From NCBI GenBank assembly GCA_944326905.1, contig CALVFU010000002.1:1-64000 (forward strand): DNA of 64,000 bases, given 5' to 3'. A program made the position numbers and the translations under genes. Each line of letters opens with the position of its first letter. Within the stretch, counting starts at the first letter, position 1. The notes under the pieces are model-generated. The model had not been told where the DNA came from. It did no database searches and was given only the letters and a program-made list of their open reading frames with translations. Of this stretch, positions 46,791 through 56,327 are shown in pieces. The DNA is from Candidatus Gastranaerophilales bacterium (GTDB taxonomy: Bacteria; Cyanobacteriota; Vampirovibrionia; Gastranaerophilales; Gastranaerophilaceae).

Positions 46791-46947
46791 ATATTTTACC
46801 TTTCTATCACTGTATTGATTATTTGTTAGTTAGTAATTTTTATCTATTGTCCTATAGTATTAGTACTTATTATTATTTTAGTGCTTTAGTCTAATGTTTT
46901 GTTTACAAATGCGGTTATTATAAGAGTACTTGTGAAAGGAGCAAATA

Positions 46948-47424
46948 ATGAAAACAGATTTAATAATCAGAGAACCTGATTTGTATTTTGATAGTATACA
47001 TAATGAATTAAATAATTTTTTGCGTGATACTGTTTTACATCCTGTATTTTCGAATCCGCTGGCTATAAAAAAGACATCTGTATGGCGTCCGGCAGTTGAA
47101 GTAAAACAAACAGATAAGGCTTATAAAGTAAGAGTGCAGCTTCCCGGTGTAAAAAAAGAAGATATTGATGTGGAGTTAGATAATGATTTTATGACTATAA
47201 CGGCTAAAATTGAAGAAGAAAAAGAAGAGAAACAAGAAGCAGAGAAAAATGTAAAATATCATACATGTGAATTTAGGTACGGAAAATATCAACGGACAAT
47301 TTCCTTTGATTATCCTATAAGAGCAAATGAAGCCAAGGCTGAGTATAAAAATGGAGTATTAAATGTTTATATTCCTAAATTATTTGAACAAGAAGCGAAA
47401 TCTCATAAATTAGAAATATCATAA
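46948..47424 (+). CDS. Small heat shock protein Hsp20
   Basis: 158 residues with an alpha-crystallin domain (about 50-150): WRPAVEVKQTDKAYKVRVQL, PGVKKEDIDVEL and the closing A-x-x-x-NGVL (YKNGVLNVYIPK). ATP-independent holdase of unfolded proteins. GAAAGGAG precedes ATG 46948. The C-terminal I-x-I-type tail is weak. Own terminator. Confidence 0.95.
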   Translation: MKTDLIIREPDLYFDSIHNELNNFLRDTVLHPVFSNPLAIKKTSVWRPAVEVKQTDKAYKVRVQLPGVKKEDIDVELDNDFMTITAKIEEEKEEKQEAEKNVKYHTCEFRYGKYQRTISFDYPIRANEAKAEYKNGVLNVYIPKLFEQEAKSHKLEIS

Positions 47425-47480
47425 ACTTAGAAACCGCCGCAGCCGTACTTCTAGAGATTATGAGGCTGTATTGATGCGGT

Positions 47481-47508
47481 AAAGGGTGGCTATTGCTCCA
47501 CCCTTTTT
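47481..47508 (+). terminator. Terminator of the hsp20 gene
   Basis: AAAGGGTGG (47481-47489) and CCACCCTTT (47498-47506) with an 8-base loop, followed by TT. It is 57 bases past the stop. Confidence 0.85.
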
Positions 47509-47555
47509 AAATTTAGATATACTCTTTTGTGTACTACTAATTTGTAATGAAAAAT

Positions 47556-47624
47556 TATAATAGAACGTTATCATATACTTGAAATCCTCATCGCTCAATC
47601 CTCTCATTTAGAGAGGTTTTTTTT
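47556..47624 (+). ncRNA. Candidate small RNA with its own terminator
   Basis: A TATAAT hexamer at 47556-47561 precedes a ~57-base stretch ending in a hairpin plus T8. The gene upstream already has its own terminator. No -35 of normal spacing is visible, so transcription is unproven. Confidence 0.3.
47600..47624 (+). terminator. Plus-strand intrinsic terminator
   Basis: CCTCTC (47600-47605) / GAGAGG (47611-47616) followed by eight T. It points along the plus strand, against the lytic transglycosylase gene, and no annotated gene ends just before it. Confidence 0.7.
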
Positions 47625-49593
47625 AGTTATAAATATTTGTATACATCCAATAGGTACGGATAATTTTTTTTACATAATTATTTGTTTCAGGATATGGAAT
47701 TTGTTCTACAAACTCATCTATGCTGCTGAATTTAAGTGAATTTTGCCAGTTCTTTACTGAGCTTATTCCTCCGTTATAAGCAGCGATGGCAAATAGAGCC
47801 TTATCGTCAAGCAGGTACAATAAGTTTGCAAAATAAATACTACCAAGTTTAATATCATTAATTACTAAATCTTTTTCTTTCTGTATATTGTAATTTGAAA
47901 TTAATTCAGCTTCTGTTGCCGGCATCATCTGCATTAAACCTTTTGCTCCGGCATGACTTTCCGCTGTTTTATCAAAATGACTTTCTTCTTTCAAAATAGA
48001 AAGTAAAAGTATCGGATTATTAGTGTAGCGGTATTTTGTTATTACATCCCAATAGTGTATAGGATAAACCAATCTCCATCTTAAATCGTCAAAATCAGGC
48101 TTTACAGGAAGTTTTTCCATAGCATCCCTTGCAATAACTGCTGATTTTGCGTACTGTCCTCTTTTGTATGCAATCCAGCTTTGAACAAAGGCATCGGATT
48201 TGCAGATTTCTTCAACAAGGTCATAATCTCCAAGTAGTGCTAACTTTATAACAAGATTTTTTTCCATTGATTTTTTATACGGAAAAACAATCTTAACAGC
48301 ATTAAGGTTTGCTTCATCAAACAATTCAATGTCTGTATTTAGAGAAAGGTAGGCACGGTATGCGTAATAGCTGTCAGGGTATTTTGCAATTGTGTGTTTG
48401 AAATATGCATTTGCTGCTTCGTGATGTTTTGTTTTAACAGACATTTTGCCCATAAAATATGACACCATAGGAGCTGATTTTGCTTCAGGAAATTTTTTCA
48501 TATGAATTTTTCCGAATCTGTCAACATCTGAGTATTTTTTTTCAAGGTATTTTGCTAAGAATACATTAGCGAGAGCATCGGCAGCAAATTGACCGTTAGA
48601 ATATTTTTCATATAGGGTACCATAACATGTAGTTTTAGCAGCCCCGGTTTTAGTATTACAATCAAGATATTGTATATAATCGGCGCCTTTTATTGGTTTA
48701 TTTTTAAATAGTCCGTTTAATCTGTTTAATCCGTCTTTTTTTGAAGGGAACATAGATAAGTACATATCAACTGTTTTATATAATTCGTTTGTTTCAACAG
48801 TTTCTGAATATTTATTCAGTCCTTCTTCAATATATTGTTTTGATTTTGAACGTTCTTGGAGTTTATAGGCTAATTTTGCCCAATCATTCCAATTCTCTTC
48901 ACGTTTTGTTTTATCCATGAATTTTTTTGAGTTTTGATACTCGCCGAGAGAGTAGTATGATTTAGCAATAATTAGATTATCATACTCTGACTTTACTCCT
49001 CCAAGCTGAACAATTGTGTCTATTGCTGATTTTGAAAATTTACCTGCCGGTTCTGCTTCCAGATAATTATACAATTTTTGCAAGGCTTCTTCTTTCAGTT
49101 TTAGTTTTTTATTATCATTGGCATCAGCGGTTTTTAAAAGATTAATTTGTGCCAGGTAATACTGTGCAGGTGCTGCATACTGTGATGCGGGATATTTTTT
49201 TATAATTTTTTTGAAATATTTTTCAGCAGATATATTTTGTTCTTCAAAATAAAGTACCCCAATATTGTATAAACTAAGTATTGCAATAGATGAGCGCGGG
49301 TGAAATAGTATTATTTTTTTATATTTAGCTTTAGCACTTTCGTTGTCATTCATTAAAGTAAAGCAGCGGGCTTCTCTGAATAAAGCGGCAGTTTTTACGC
49401 TGGAAAATATTGGTACATTTGAAAAATGTTCTTGTGCTTTTTGATAATTTTGTTGTTTATATTCTGTAAGTGCAGTATTGTAATTTTTAAACCCCAGAGA
49501 TTCTGCCATAGAAATATCTATAATTATAACAGCAAGAACTGCACATAAAATAAATACTAATAAAAATAAAGCTTTATTTTTAATCTTTTCCAT
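47623..49593 (-). CDS. Soluble lytic murein transglycosylase
   Basis: 656 residues from ATG 49593 (a TTG one codon upstream is also possible). N-terminal hydrophobic signal or anchor (about 9-29), a superhelical TPR-like alpha domain (about 35-480), then an SLT catalytic domain: SILKEESHFDKTAESHAG with catalytic E, AKGLMQMMPAT and AIAAYNGG. It cleaves glycan strands to 1,6-anhydro ends. Layout as in Slt70. Confidence 0.92.
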   Translation of the reverse strand: MEKIKNKALFLLVFILCAVLAVIIIDISMAESLGFKNYNTALTEYKQQNYQKAQEHFSNVPIFSSVKTAALFREARCFTLMNDNESAKAKYKKIILFHPRSSIAILSLYNIGVLYFEEQNISAEKYFKKIIKKYPASQYAAPAQYYLAQINLLKTADANDNKKLKLKEEALQKLYNYLEAEPAGKFSKSAIDTIVQLGGVKSEYDNLIIAKSYYSLGEYQNSKKFMDKTKREENWNDWAKLAYKLQERSKSKQYIEEGLNKYSETVETNELYKTVDMYLSMFPSKKDGLNRLNGLFKNKPIKGADYIQYLDCNTKTGAAKTTCYGTLYEKYSNGQFAADALANVFLAKYLEKKYSDVDRFGKIHMKKFPEAKSAPMVSYFMGKMSVKTKHHEAANAYFKHTIAKYPDSYYAYRAYLSLNTDIELFDEANLNAVKIVFPYKKSMEKNLVIKLALLGDYDLVEEICKSDAFVQSWIAYKRGQYAKSAVIARDAMEKLPVKPDFDDLRWRLVYPIHYWDVITKYRYTNNPILLLSILKEESHFDKTAESHAGAKGLMQMMPATEAELISNYNIQKEKDLVINDIKLGSIYFANLLYLLDDKALFAIAAYNGGISSVKNWQNSLKFSSIDEFVEQIPYPETNNYVKKIIRTYWMYTNIYN

Positions 49594-49690
49594 CAATTTT
49601 TATTCCAAATTTAAACTCACTAATAACATATACAGAGGGGCTCCCTGTTAGATATTAAAAAACAATCTGTTAATATTGTAACCTATTTTT

Positions 49691-50224
49691 ATGAATAAGA
49701 AAACAACTGTAATAAAAAATTATGTTCTTTCAACGGATGTGCTATACTTAGATTATAAAAACGGCAATGAGGGCAGTAAAATAGATACATTGATAAAAAA
49801 AATATCATCGTTGACTAACAAACTTAAATTGTTAAGTATTATGAAGAGAATGGAGGCGGCGTTTGCTGCCGGAGATTATCTAGTCTCAAAGAGTTATGCA
49901 GATGAAATAATAAAATCTTTACCTGATAATGTAAATGCGCTGCGCGGGATTGGGATGAGCTGTTATATGCTGGATGAGTATGAAAAAGCAATTATGTGGC
50001 TTTCTAAATCTCTTGAACTGTCAACTGATAAAGAGTTTGATTATACTTATATTGGATGGTGTTTTTATAATCTAGATAATTATAAGCGCGCTTGTGATGC
50101 GTTTGATAAAGCAATAGAAATTAACCCCTTATATGAACAGGCATTAAACGGAAGAACTCAAGCTCTAATGTGTCTGCACGGGGAAAGACTTGATAAAATT
50201 GAAGCTTTAGAAAAAAATATTTAG
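49691..50224 (+). CDS. TPR-repeat protein
   Basis: 177 residues, cytoplasmic, with about three TPR motifs in the C-terminal two thirds (for example YIGWCFYNLDNYKRACDAF then A-I-E-I-N-P). The N-terminal 50 residues are helical and unassigned. Protein-protein interaction role; partner unknown. Divergent from the transglycosylase gene. Confidence 0.8.
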   Translation: MNKKTTVIKNYVLSTDVLYLDYKNGNEGSKIDTLIKKISSLTNKLKLLSIMKRMEAAFAAGDYLVSKSYADEIIKSLPDNVNALRGIGMSCYMLDEYEKAIMWLSKSLELSTDKEFDYTYIGWCFYNLDNYKRACDAFDKAIEINPLYEQALNGRTQALMCLHGERLDKIEALEKNI

Positions 50225-50262
50225 TTGAGATTTATACCGCACTTTACACTAAAAAAGCTAAT

Positions 50263-50345
50263 TTGTCATCCTTAACTTGTTTCTACAACTCTCCAAGATA
50301 TTTTTGTGTAAAACGAACCAGCCTTTTTCCTGCATGCTGCGAGTT
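50263..50345. repeat. Possible decayed copy of an intergenic dispersed repeat
   Basis: GTCATCCTTAACTTGTTTC followed by a CAAGATATTTTTGTGT stretch resembles the GTCATCCTGAA-CTTGTTTCAGG-type intergenic repeats found in many bacterial genomes. Judged by eye from one copy; bounds approximate. Confidence 0.3.
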
Positions 50346-50372
50346 TAATGTCTCTCATAATGACATTAAACT
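50342..50372. promoter_or_regulatory. Inverted repeat upstream of bioB
   Basis: Perfect 11-base arms AGTTTAATGTC (50342-50352) and GACATTAAACT (50362-50372) with a 9-base centre, about 80 bases before bioB. A TATAAT lies at 50437-50442, right before the start codon. It could be an operator or an mRNA hairpin; it does not match the BirA operator I know. Confidence 0.35.
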
Positions 50373-50449
50373 TACAGGCTTGTATACTTGCAAGCTCTTT
50401 ATTATGACCTGTCGCACAATTTTATCTTGTTTAGTATATAATTAAATCT

Positions 50450-51376
50450 ATGATGAACAAACAAGAATTATTAGATTTATATAATGTTAATTTACTTAAG
50501 CTGATAGAGCTCTCCTCTGAAATAACAAACAAACACTTTGGAAATCAAATAGAAGCCTGCTCTATTATAAGTGCAAGGACGGGAAAGTGCGGTGAAGATT
50601 GTAAGTATTGTTCACAAAGCGCTCACAATCATGCTCAAATAGAATGCCATCCCTTGCTTGATTTAGAAACGGTAAGGAAAGCAGCCTTAAGTGCAAGAGA
50701 GAATGGCGCAGTCCGATTTTCACTAGTCACATCCGGCAGGCGCCCCTCCGAAGATGATTTTGAACATATTCTCGAAATGGCTAAAGTCGTAAATTCAATA
50801 GACGGGCTTACCTGCTGTGCTTCTCTTGGTATATTAACGGAGAATCAAATGAAACGTTTAAAAGATGCTGGATGCGTTCGTTACCATCATAATATTAATA
50901 CATGTGCCAGCTACCATCCGCAAATATGTACTACACACACGTATCAAGACAGAATAAACACAATAAAACTTGCCCAAAAATACAATATGGAAATCTGCTG
51001 CGGAGTTATTATCGGAATGGGTGAAACCCGTGAACAGCGTGCAGAAATGGCGCTTGAACTTGCTCAAATCAATCCTTGCTCTGTTCCTGTTAATATTTTG
51101 ACTCCCATTAAGGGAACTCCTTTTCAAGACTATTCAGATAAAATTACAGAGGAAGAAGTTGTAAAAACTATGTGTATTTTTAGAATTGCTCTTCCTAATG
51201 CCCAAATCCGATTTGCCGGCGGTCGCTCATCAAGATTAAGTCTTGAAAATCAAAAGCTGTGTATAAAGGCCGGTGTAAATGGCGTAATTACCGGCAATTA
51301 TTTAACAACAACAGGTGTCAGCGCAAAGCAGGACAAAGAAGTGTTTAATAGCCTTGGAAAAGTTCTTGTAAGCTGA
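50450..51376 (+). CDS. bioB: Biotin synthase
   Basis: 308 residues, radical SAM enzyme inserting sulfur into dethiobiotin. Cluster motif CGEDCKYCSQS (C-x-x-x-C-x-x-C), then the family regions RFSLVTSGR, YHHNINT, CCGVIIGMGE and the C-terminal RFAGGR (conserved Arg). Start at ATG 50450 or 50453; no good ribosome site, and the TATAAT a few bases upstream hints at a very short leader. Stands alone; no other bio genes in view. Confidence 0.96.
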   Translation: MMNKQELLDLYNVNLLKLIELSSEITNKHFGNQIEACSIISARTGKCGEDCKYCSQSAHNHAQIECHPLLDLETVRKAALSARENGAVRFSLVTSGRRPSEDDFEHILEMAKVVNSIDGLTCCASLGILTENQMKRLKDAGCVRYHHNINTCASYHPQICTTHTYQDRINTIKLAQKYNMEICCGVIIGMGETREQRAEMALELAQINPCSVPVNILTPIKGTPFQDYSDKITEEEVVKTMCIFRIALPNAQIRFAGGRSSRLSLENQKLCIKAGVNGVITGNYLTTTGVSAKQDKEVFNSLGKVLVS

Positions 51377-52333
51377 TTATTTATTTAAGCTTAATTCAAC
51401 ATGTCCGCACTCTTCAATATATCTTGCAGCATAAACAGCACTGACTGCTCCATCCGATACAGCAGTTATTACCTGCCTTAGAGGAGTTGTCCTTATATCC
51501 CCTGCTGCAAATATTCCAGGAATTGATGCAGACATTGTTTCATCAGTAATTATAAAACCGTTTCCGTCTTGTTTAACTTGTCCGTTCACAAGTTCGCAGT
51601 TTGGCACGACTCCAATAAATGGAAATATACCATCAACTTCTAAATTTGTTATATTTTCGTTTTTAACATTTTTAATAAGTATACTCTTAACTTTATCCTC
51701 ACCCAGGATTTCAGTTGGAATAGTATCATATATAAACTCAACTTTTTCATTCATTTTTGCGCGGTTTACAAGGATTTTATCGGCACGCAAAGTATCACGC
51801 CTGTGAATAATGTACACTTTTTTAGCAAACTTAGTAAGATAAATGCCCTCCTCAACAGCTGTATTGCCGCCGCCTATGACAGCTACAGTTTTATTTTTGT
51901 AGAATGCCCCGTCACAGACGGCACAATAACTTACCCCGCGTCCTATGTATTCTTTTTCGCCGGGTATTTCAAGCTTTTTAGCAGCTGCGCCCATTGCAAG
52001 TATTACTGCTTTTGATTGGAATAAAAACTCACTTGTTTCAATAACTTTAGGTTCAGAAATAAGATTAACAGACAGTATCTCCTGCATAGGAAATTTATCC
52101 GCCCCAAACTTACTGCAGTGCTCCTCAAATTTCTCTGATAGTTCAAAACCGCCAATTTCAGGAAAACCCATATAATTTTCAATATCAGCATAATTTGAAG
52201 GCTGTCCGCCAAACATTGTAATATCAATAATTGCACATTTGAGCGCACTTCTTGCGGCATAAACTCCTGCACTCAGTCCGGCAGGACCGCCGCCCAATAT
52301 AACTACGTCATACTCATATACTTTCTTATCCAT
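51377..52333 (-). CDS. trxB: Thioredoxin reductase
   Basis: 318 residues, FAD/NADPH flavoprotein. FAD motif GGGPAGLSAGVYAA, redox pair CAVCDG, NADPH motif GGGNTAVEEG and closing AAGDIRTTPLRQV. Transfers electrons to thioredoxin. The stop abuts the bioB stop with no gap and no terminator. An AGAGGAT site precedes ATG 52333; the preceding gene is a secreted protein 17 bases away. Confidence 0.97.
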   Translation of the reverse strand: MDKKVYEYDVVILGGGPAGLSAGVYAARSALKCAIIDITMFGGQPSNYADIENYMGFPEIGGFELSEKFEEHCSKFGADKFPMQEILSVNLISEPKVIETSEFLFQSKAVILAMGAAAKKLEIPGEKEYIGRGVSYCAVCDGAFYKNKTVAVIGGGNTAVEEGIYLTKFAKKVYIIHRRDTLRADKILVNRAKMNEKVEFIYDTIPTEILGEDKVKSILIKNVKNENITNLEVDGIFPFIGVVPNCELVNGQVKQDGNGFIITDETMSASIPGIFAAGDIRTTPLRQVITAVSDGAVSAVYAARYIEECGHVELSLNK

Positions 52334-52350
52334 ATAAACTTATCCTCTCA

Positions 52351-52854
52351 TTATTTTAAAGCATTTTCGCCTGAGATTTTCTCACCGCGGATTTCATATT
52401 TAGCCGTATCTGATTTTATAATATGCCCGTCTACGTTTGAAACCTGTTCCAGTTTAATGTCGTTTATTCCTGAAAAAGTATTATTATTTAATCTTATTGT
52501 TACTACATCAGTAAGTATTTTGTTATCAAAATCCACCTTTCTGGTAAATGAAACGACATTCCCCTGAGCAGCGTTTATTGAAACATCAGCGCTCGCACCT
52601 GTAAAAGGGTTGCTTAAATTTAAGACGTTACCAACCCTCGATAAGTTCCACAAATCTGTGCTTTTAGGTTTAAAAAGCGCATAGTTGCTGGATTCAACAA
52701 TTTCTGCCTTAACTGTCCAGCTGCCAAAAATTGATTTAGGAACTTCATCAATTGAAACTCCTGCCCTAAGCGTAAATGTATCATTTGCAGCTACCGGCAA
52801 AAGCATTACTAAAACTAATAACGCAAAAAATAAGAACTTAAAATAATGTTTCAT
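52351..52854 (-). CDS. Secreted beta-rich protein of unknown function
   Basis: 167 residues: signal peptide (about 1-23, cleavage near PVAA-ND), then a beta-rich soluble domain with GSWTVKAEIVESSNYALF, DLWNLSRVGNVL and NAAQGNVVSFTRKV. No cysteines in the mature part. No known family recognised. Just upstream of trxB and probably co-transcribed. Confidence 0.75.
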   Translation of the reverse strand: MKHYFKFLFFALLVLVMLLPVAANDTFTLRAGVSIDEVPKSIFGSWTVKAEIVESSNYALFKPKSTDLWNLSRVGNVLNLSNPFTGASADVSINAAQGNVVSFTRKVDFDNKILTDVVTIRLNNNTFSGINDIKLEQVSNVDGHIIKSDTAKYEIRGEKISGENALK

Positions 52855-53004
52855 TTGTTTCTAATTATAACATTGTATATAATTAATGTCACTTTGTTTT
52901 TTATTCTAAGCATATAATCTATTTATGCAATCCGCTACCAGCTATTATATAATGATAGACTTATGTTAAAATAAGAAGGCAGAAGGATACAAAAGGAGTA
53001 AACC

Positions 53005-53577
53005 ATGCCGGAAATCTTATATGATACAAAGTTTTTGCAATTAAAATCCGCGAAATCACCAAGCGGAAAAGATTGGGTATACGCTCACAGACCAAATGCA
53101 GACAATGTTGTAATCATTGTTCCGGTAATCAGCAGTGGCGATGGTGAAAAAATTTTGTTTATAAAAGAACTTCGCCCGCCGCTTTATGCAGAGAACAGAA
53201 GCAGGTATAATATAGGACTTCCGGCTGGGCTTGTCGGAGACGAAAGAAAAGGCGAAAGCACTCTTGACGCTATAAAAGCCGAACTCCTTGAAGAAACAGG
53301 GTTATTTGCTGATAAAATTGAGATTGCTGCTCAAAATATTTCAAGTTCAGCAGGCTGCACATCGGAAACTTCTACCATTGCAATTGCGTATATTTCCGAT
53401 CCTAATCCGATTCAAGCCCCAGTCTCAGACGGAGGAGTTCTTGTAGACAGAATACTTGTTGAATTGGATAAAGTTCCTGAGTTTTTAAAAAAAGAACAGG
53501 ATAATGGAAATTCCATCTCCGGGCAGACTCTTGCAGGATTGTATTTTGTCCATTTAAAAAAAACTGAGAATTATTGA
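53005..53577 (+). CDS. Nudix hydrolase, ADP-ribose pyrophosphatase-like
   Basis: 190 residues with a Nudix box starting GDERKGESTLDAIK and continuing AELLEETG: G-x5-E-x7, then A-E in place of the usual R-E, then U-x-E-E-x-G. The catalytic Glu pair is present; the Arg is Ala. The N-terminal beta sheet (LKSAKSPSGKDWVY) is like ADP-ribose pyrophosphatases. AAAAGGAG precedes ATG 53005. Overlaps the end of the opposite TPR gene by 7 bases. Confidence 0.88.
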   Translation: MPEILYDTKFLQLKSAKSPSGKDWVYAHRPNADNVVIIVPVISSGDGEKILFIKELRPPLYAENRSRYNIGLPAGLVGDERKGESTLDAIKAELLEETGLFADKIEIAAQNISSSAGCTSETSTIAIAYISDPNPIQAPVSDGGVLVDRILVELDKVPEFLKKEQDNGNSISGQTLAGLYFVHLKKTENY

Positions 53578-55289
53578 CCGATTGATGCAAACATTATTGT
53601 AATTTCGTTAATTAAATCCTCATTTTCAGCTTTATATGCGTATGCAAGAGCTTTCTTTAAAAGTGAAGTTGATTTAGATTTATTCTTAAACTCCATCATT
53701 AGTTTAGCTGCAGATTTATAATTTTGTGCAAGCTCCTCGTAATCACCTGCTTTAGTATAGTTATTAACAGCTTCTGCATAATACTTGAGTGCAATATCTG
53801 CAAAATTGAAGTGGCTGTACGCGTCCGCTGTTGAACTGGAAATAAATCCTTTTGTCTTTGCATCATTTGTTGACGCTATAACTTCTTTTGCCTCTTCATA
53901 AAATTCAAAACACTGTTTATCATACTTATCGGTCAAAAGATTACCAATTTTAGCAAGTGTAGAAGATTGAGTTATAACATCATCCGTTTCTCCTGAATAA
54001 GAAACAGATACTAAATAATGATCAATAGCAGGCTCAACCTGATTTACATCGTCATAAATTTTTGCCATGGATAAATGGGCCTGAGTACGTACAGTATTGT
54101 CTGTCGTATAGTTAAGCGAGTTTCTGTAACTGTTCAGCGCCTGGACATAATAATCATTTTCATCATAAATTTTACCGACTTCTAAACAAATCCTGGATTG
54201 AGTTTCATAATCCTTTATTTCTTCTGCTCTGTAGAATGCTTCTTTGAAAATCTGCATTGCCATTTTAGGATTATCATCATAGGCATGTTTTTTTGCTTCT
54301 ATAAAGAGAGATTTAAGCCGTGTATCCTGAGGAATAACAGTAATATTTGGCTTGCGTACAAATGTTTTTTGAAAACTTTCTTCTATAGATGCACTTTCAT
54401 CAAACAAATCTGCTTCAGGCTCTTGCGGGACAACACCAATCGGCTCGTAATCTCCAATTGGTACATTATCGTTATCAGATACTTCAATCGGCTCGTGAAC
54501 CGGCTCATTTTGAGCTTGATTAACATATTGTTTAGGCTGTGGTTTGGGTTGATTTTGCGGAAATTTTACAAGGAAAGACTCATTAACTTCTGATTCGTCA
54601 TAATTATAGTTGATTTGCTGCAAAAATAACGCTTCCAGCCAATTTTGGACAACTTTTGATTCTTTTTTAAGAGTATCAGTTATATATCTGTCTAAAATTT
54701 GCGCTGCGCTTCTTAAGTTATTCTGTACAATGGGCACGTTAGGATTAGGACGTTTAACGTGCATTTCTACAAGCTGTAAATATTCCTCTGCCTGAGACTC
54801 CAAATCAGGCGGAGTCGCAATAGCTTTTATCGTATTTCTAAAATCTCTGAGGATTTGAGAAATATTAACACGATTGCTTCTCTTTTGTATCTGTGCAGCC
54901 GGTTGATTTATATCATTATTGACAGGAGCATACCTCCCCGGAATTTGCCTAGGTTGAGGAGCAGGAGCAATTCTCGGCTGGGATGCGGCAGGATAATTAG
55001 GGCGCTGGTATGGAGTATAGCCTATAGGATAAGCATTTCTAGGCGCTTGTGAGGTTTGATAGCGCCCGTTGTTTGACGCTTGCTGCTGGGCAATATGCTG
55101 GCTTGCACGCCCGCGGGCTACTACGTTTTCATCTTGATTTCTATTTTGCTGCTGATGAGAGGCGCTATTTTCAGGACGTTGATTGTTTTCACCATCGTCT
55201 GTTTTTTTTAATCCATTCTGATTACTCAGATACGGGCGCTGTCTTACTGTGTTTAATGTGTTTAGCAAAATCAACCGTCCTTCCTGCAT
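53571..55289 (-). CDS. TPR protein with Gln/Asn/Pro-rich N-terminus
   Basis: 572 residues. Residues 1-135 are low-complexity, rich in Gln, Asn, Pro and Arg, with no signal peptide. A helical region (about 140-225) and an acidic linker with Pro/Gln (to about 310) follow. The last ~260 residues are TPR-like repeats (HAYDDNPKMAMQIF, DNDYYVQALNSYRNSL type). Probably a cytoplasmic scaffold. Partner unknown. Confidence 0.8.
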   Translation of the reverse strand: MQEGRLILLNTLNTVRQRPYLSNQNGLKKTDDGENNQRPENSASHQQQNRNQDENVVARGRASQHIAQQQASNNGRYQTSQAPRNAYPIGYTPYQRPNYPAASQPRIAPAPQPRQIPGRYAPVNNDINQPAAQIQKRSNRVNISQILRDFRNTIKAIATPPDLESQAEEYLQLVEMHVKRPNPNVPIVQNNLRSAAQILDRYITDTLKKESKVVQNWLEALFLQQINYNYDESEVNESFLVKFPQNQPKPQPKQYVNQAQNEPVHEPIEVSDNDNVPIGDYEPIGVVPQEPEADLFDESASIEESFQKTFVRKPNITVIPQDTRLKSLFIEAKKHAYDDNPKMAMQIFKEAFYRAEEIKDYETQSRICLEVGKIYDENDYYVQALNSYRNSLNYTTDNTVRTQAHLSMAKIYDDVNQVEPAIDHYLVSVSYSGETDDVITQSSTLAKIGNLLTDKYDKQCFEFYEEAKEVIASTNDAKTKGFISSSTADAYSHFNFADIALKYYAEAVNNYTKAGDYEELAQNYKSAAKLMMEFKNKSKSTSLLKKALAYAYKAENEDLINEITIMFASIGQ

Positions 55290-55783
55290 GTTTATCGGTT
55301 ATTATTATTTTTTTCTTTAATTTTTGTCAAAAAAATCATACATTAGTATGAGACTGATATTTTTTTAATGAAAATTTTTCAAAAGTCATAGTTACATAGT
55401 GCAATAAGCTGCATCTTTCATCCTTACAAAACTGAGGAACGAATAAACTTTGTCAGTCTAATACCTTGTACTGGATTATTTAGCTACTCCTCCTTTAAAG
55501 GAAGTACAAAATTGTCATTGCGGGGCTAGAATAAGCTGCGGCAATATAAAATAGACTGGATTACTTCGTTTCTCGTAACGACGCAAAAGAAGCGGATTGT
55601 TTCGCTTCGCACGCAATGGCGCTGCTCAAGTTGTCAGGCTGAATGTTCAACCTGCTAACTATATCTGCAATTACCAATCAAGAGACTCTAAACATTTGGA
55701 GTAATTTATTTTTGTTAAATACTACTTTAAGAGAATTTAATTTTATAAAAAATATTTAAACTGTAGTATAAAAGGAGAAACAA
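55290..55783. other. 494-base intergenic region
   Basis: No convincing gene in either strand. It holds A/T-rich sequence and, from about 55512 to 55655, a decayed palindromic repeat (listed separately). Downstream lies the AAAAGGAG site of the DUF308 gene. No tRNA seen. Confidence 0.6.
55512..55655. repeat. Decayed palindromic intergenic repeat
   Basis: GTCATTGCG at 55514-55522 pairs with CGCAATGGC at 55612-55620 (one mismatch). Inside lie CTGGATTACTTCG and GCTTCGCA pieces, and a GTCAGGCTGAA-like end follows. This is the look of the TGTCATTGCGAG...CTCGCAATGACA class of dispersed repeats. Bounds approximate. Confidence 0.55.
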
Positions 55784-56317
55784 ATGTTAGAGAGAAGTTT
55801 TTTAAATTTTGTTGGGGCGGACGGTGTGGTTATGCTTATACTTGGTATTATTACCCTTGTACTGCCTAAAATTACTAGTCTTGCCATTGCAGTGGTGCTT
55901 GCAGTTATATTAGCGGCTTATGGCGCATACAGAATTGTTAATTCTATCGTAGAACGTAAACATATCAGGCATGTCTTTTTAAATATAGCCATAGGACTGT
56001 TATTACTTTTAAGCGGTATTTTTTTATTTTTCTACCCGGTATTTAATCTTTTAATTATCACTTCTGCAATCGGTGTATATTTTATATTGGAAAGTCTTGC
56101 ATCTGTTGCATTTGCATTTGAAACCAGGGGGCTTGTCAATATGTGGTGGGTAAATATTATATCAGGAATTCTGCAGTTTTTGCTAGGATTTATTATAATA
56201 ATCGGTCTGCCTCAAACAGCACTTTGGACTGTTGGAATACTGCTGGGTATAAATCTGCTTGTGAGCGGCATGTCTATGCTCACAGTTTTTATGGCAACTA
56301 AACTTGCAAGAATATAA
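55784..56317 (+). CDS. DUF308/HdeD-family membrane protein
   Basis: 177 residues made of about six hydrophobic helices (VVMLILGIITLVLP, NIAIGLLLLLSGIFLF, ISGILQFLLGFIIIIG and others), matching the HdeD/DUF308 family of inner-membrane proteins; HdeD is linked to acid resistance in E. coli. AAAAGGAG precedes ATG 55784. Followed 10 bases later by a rhodanese gene, likely co-transcribed. Confidence 0.85.
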   Translation: MLERSFLNFVGADGVVMLILGIITLVLPKITSLAIAVVLAVILAAYGAYRIVNSIVERKHIRHVFLNIAIGLLLLLSGIFLFFYPVFNLLIITSAIGVYFILESLASVAFAFETRGLVNMWWVNIISGILQFLLGFIIIIGLPQTALWTVGILLGINLLVSGMSMLTVFMATKLARI

Positions 56318-56327
56318 GGAGGTTTTT

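Noticed and set aside
55290-55783. Possible tRNA or small ORF in the longest intergenic region
   Set aside because: No cloverleaf arms with a T-loop consensus and no frame with a ribosome site.
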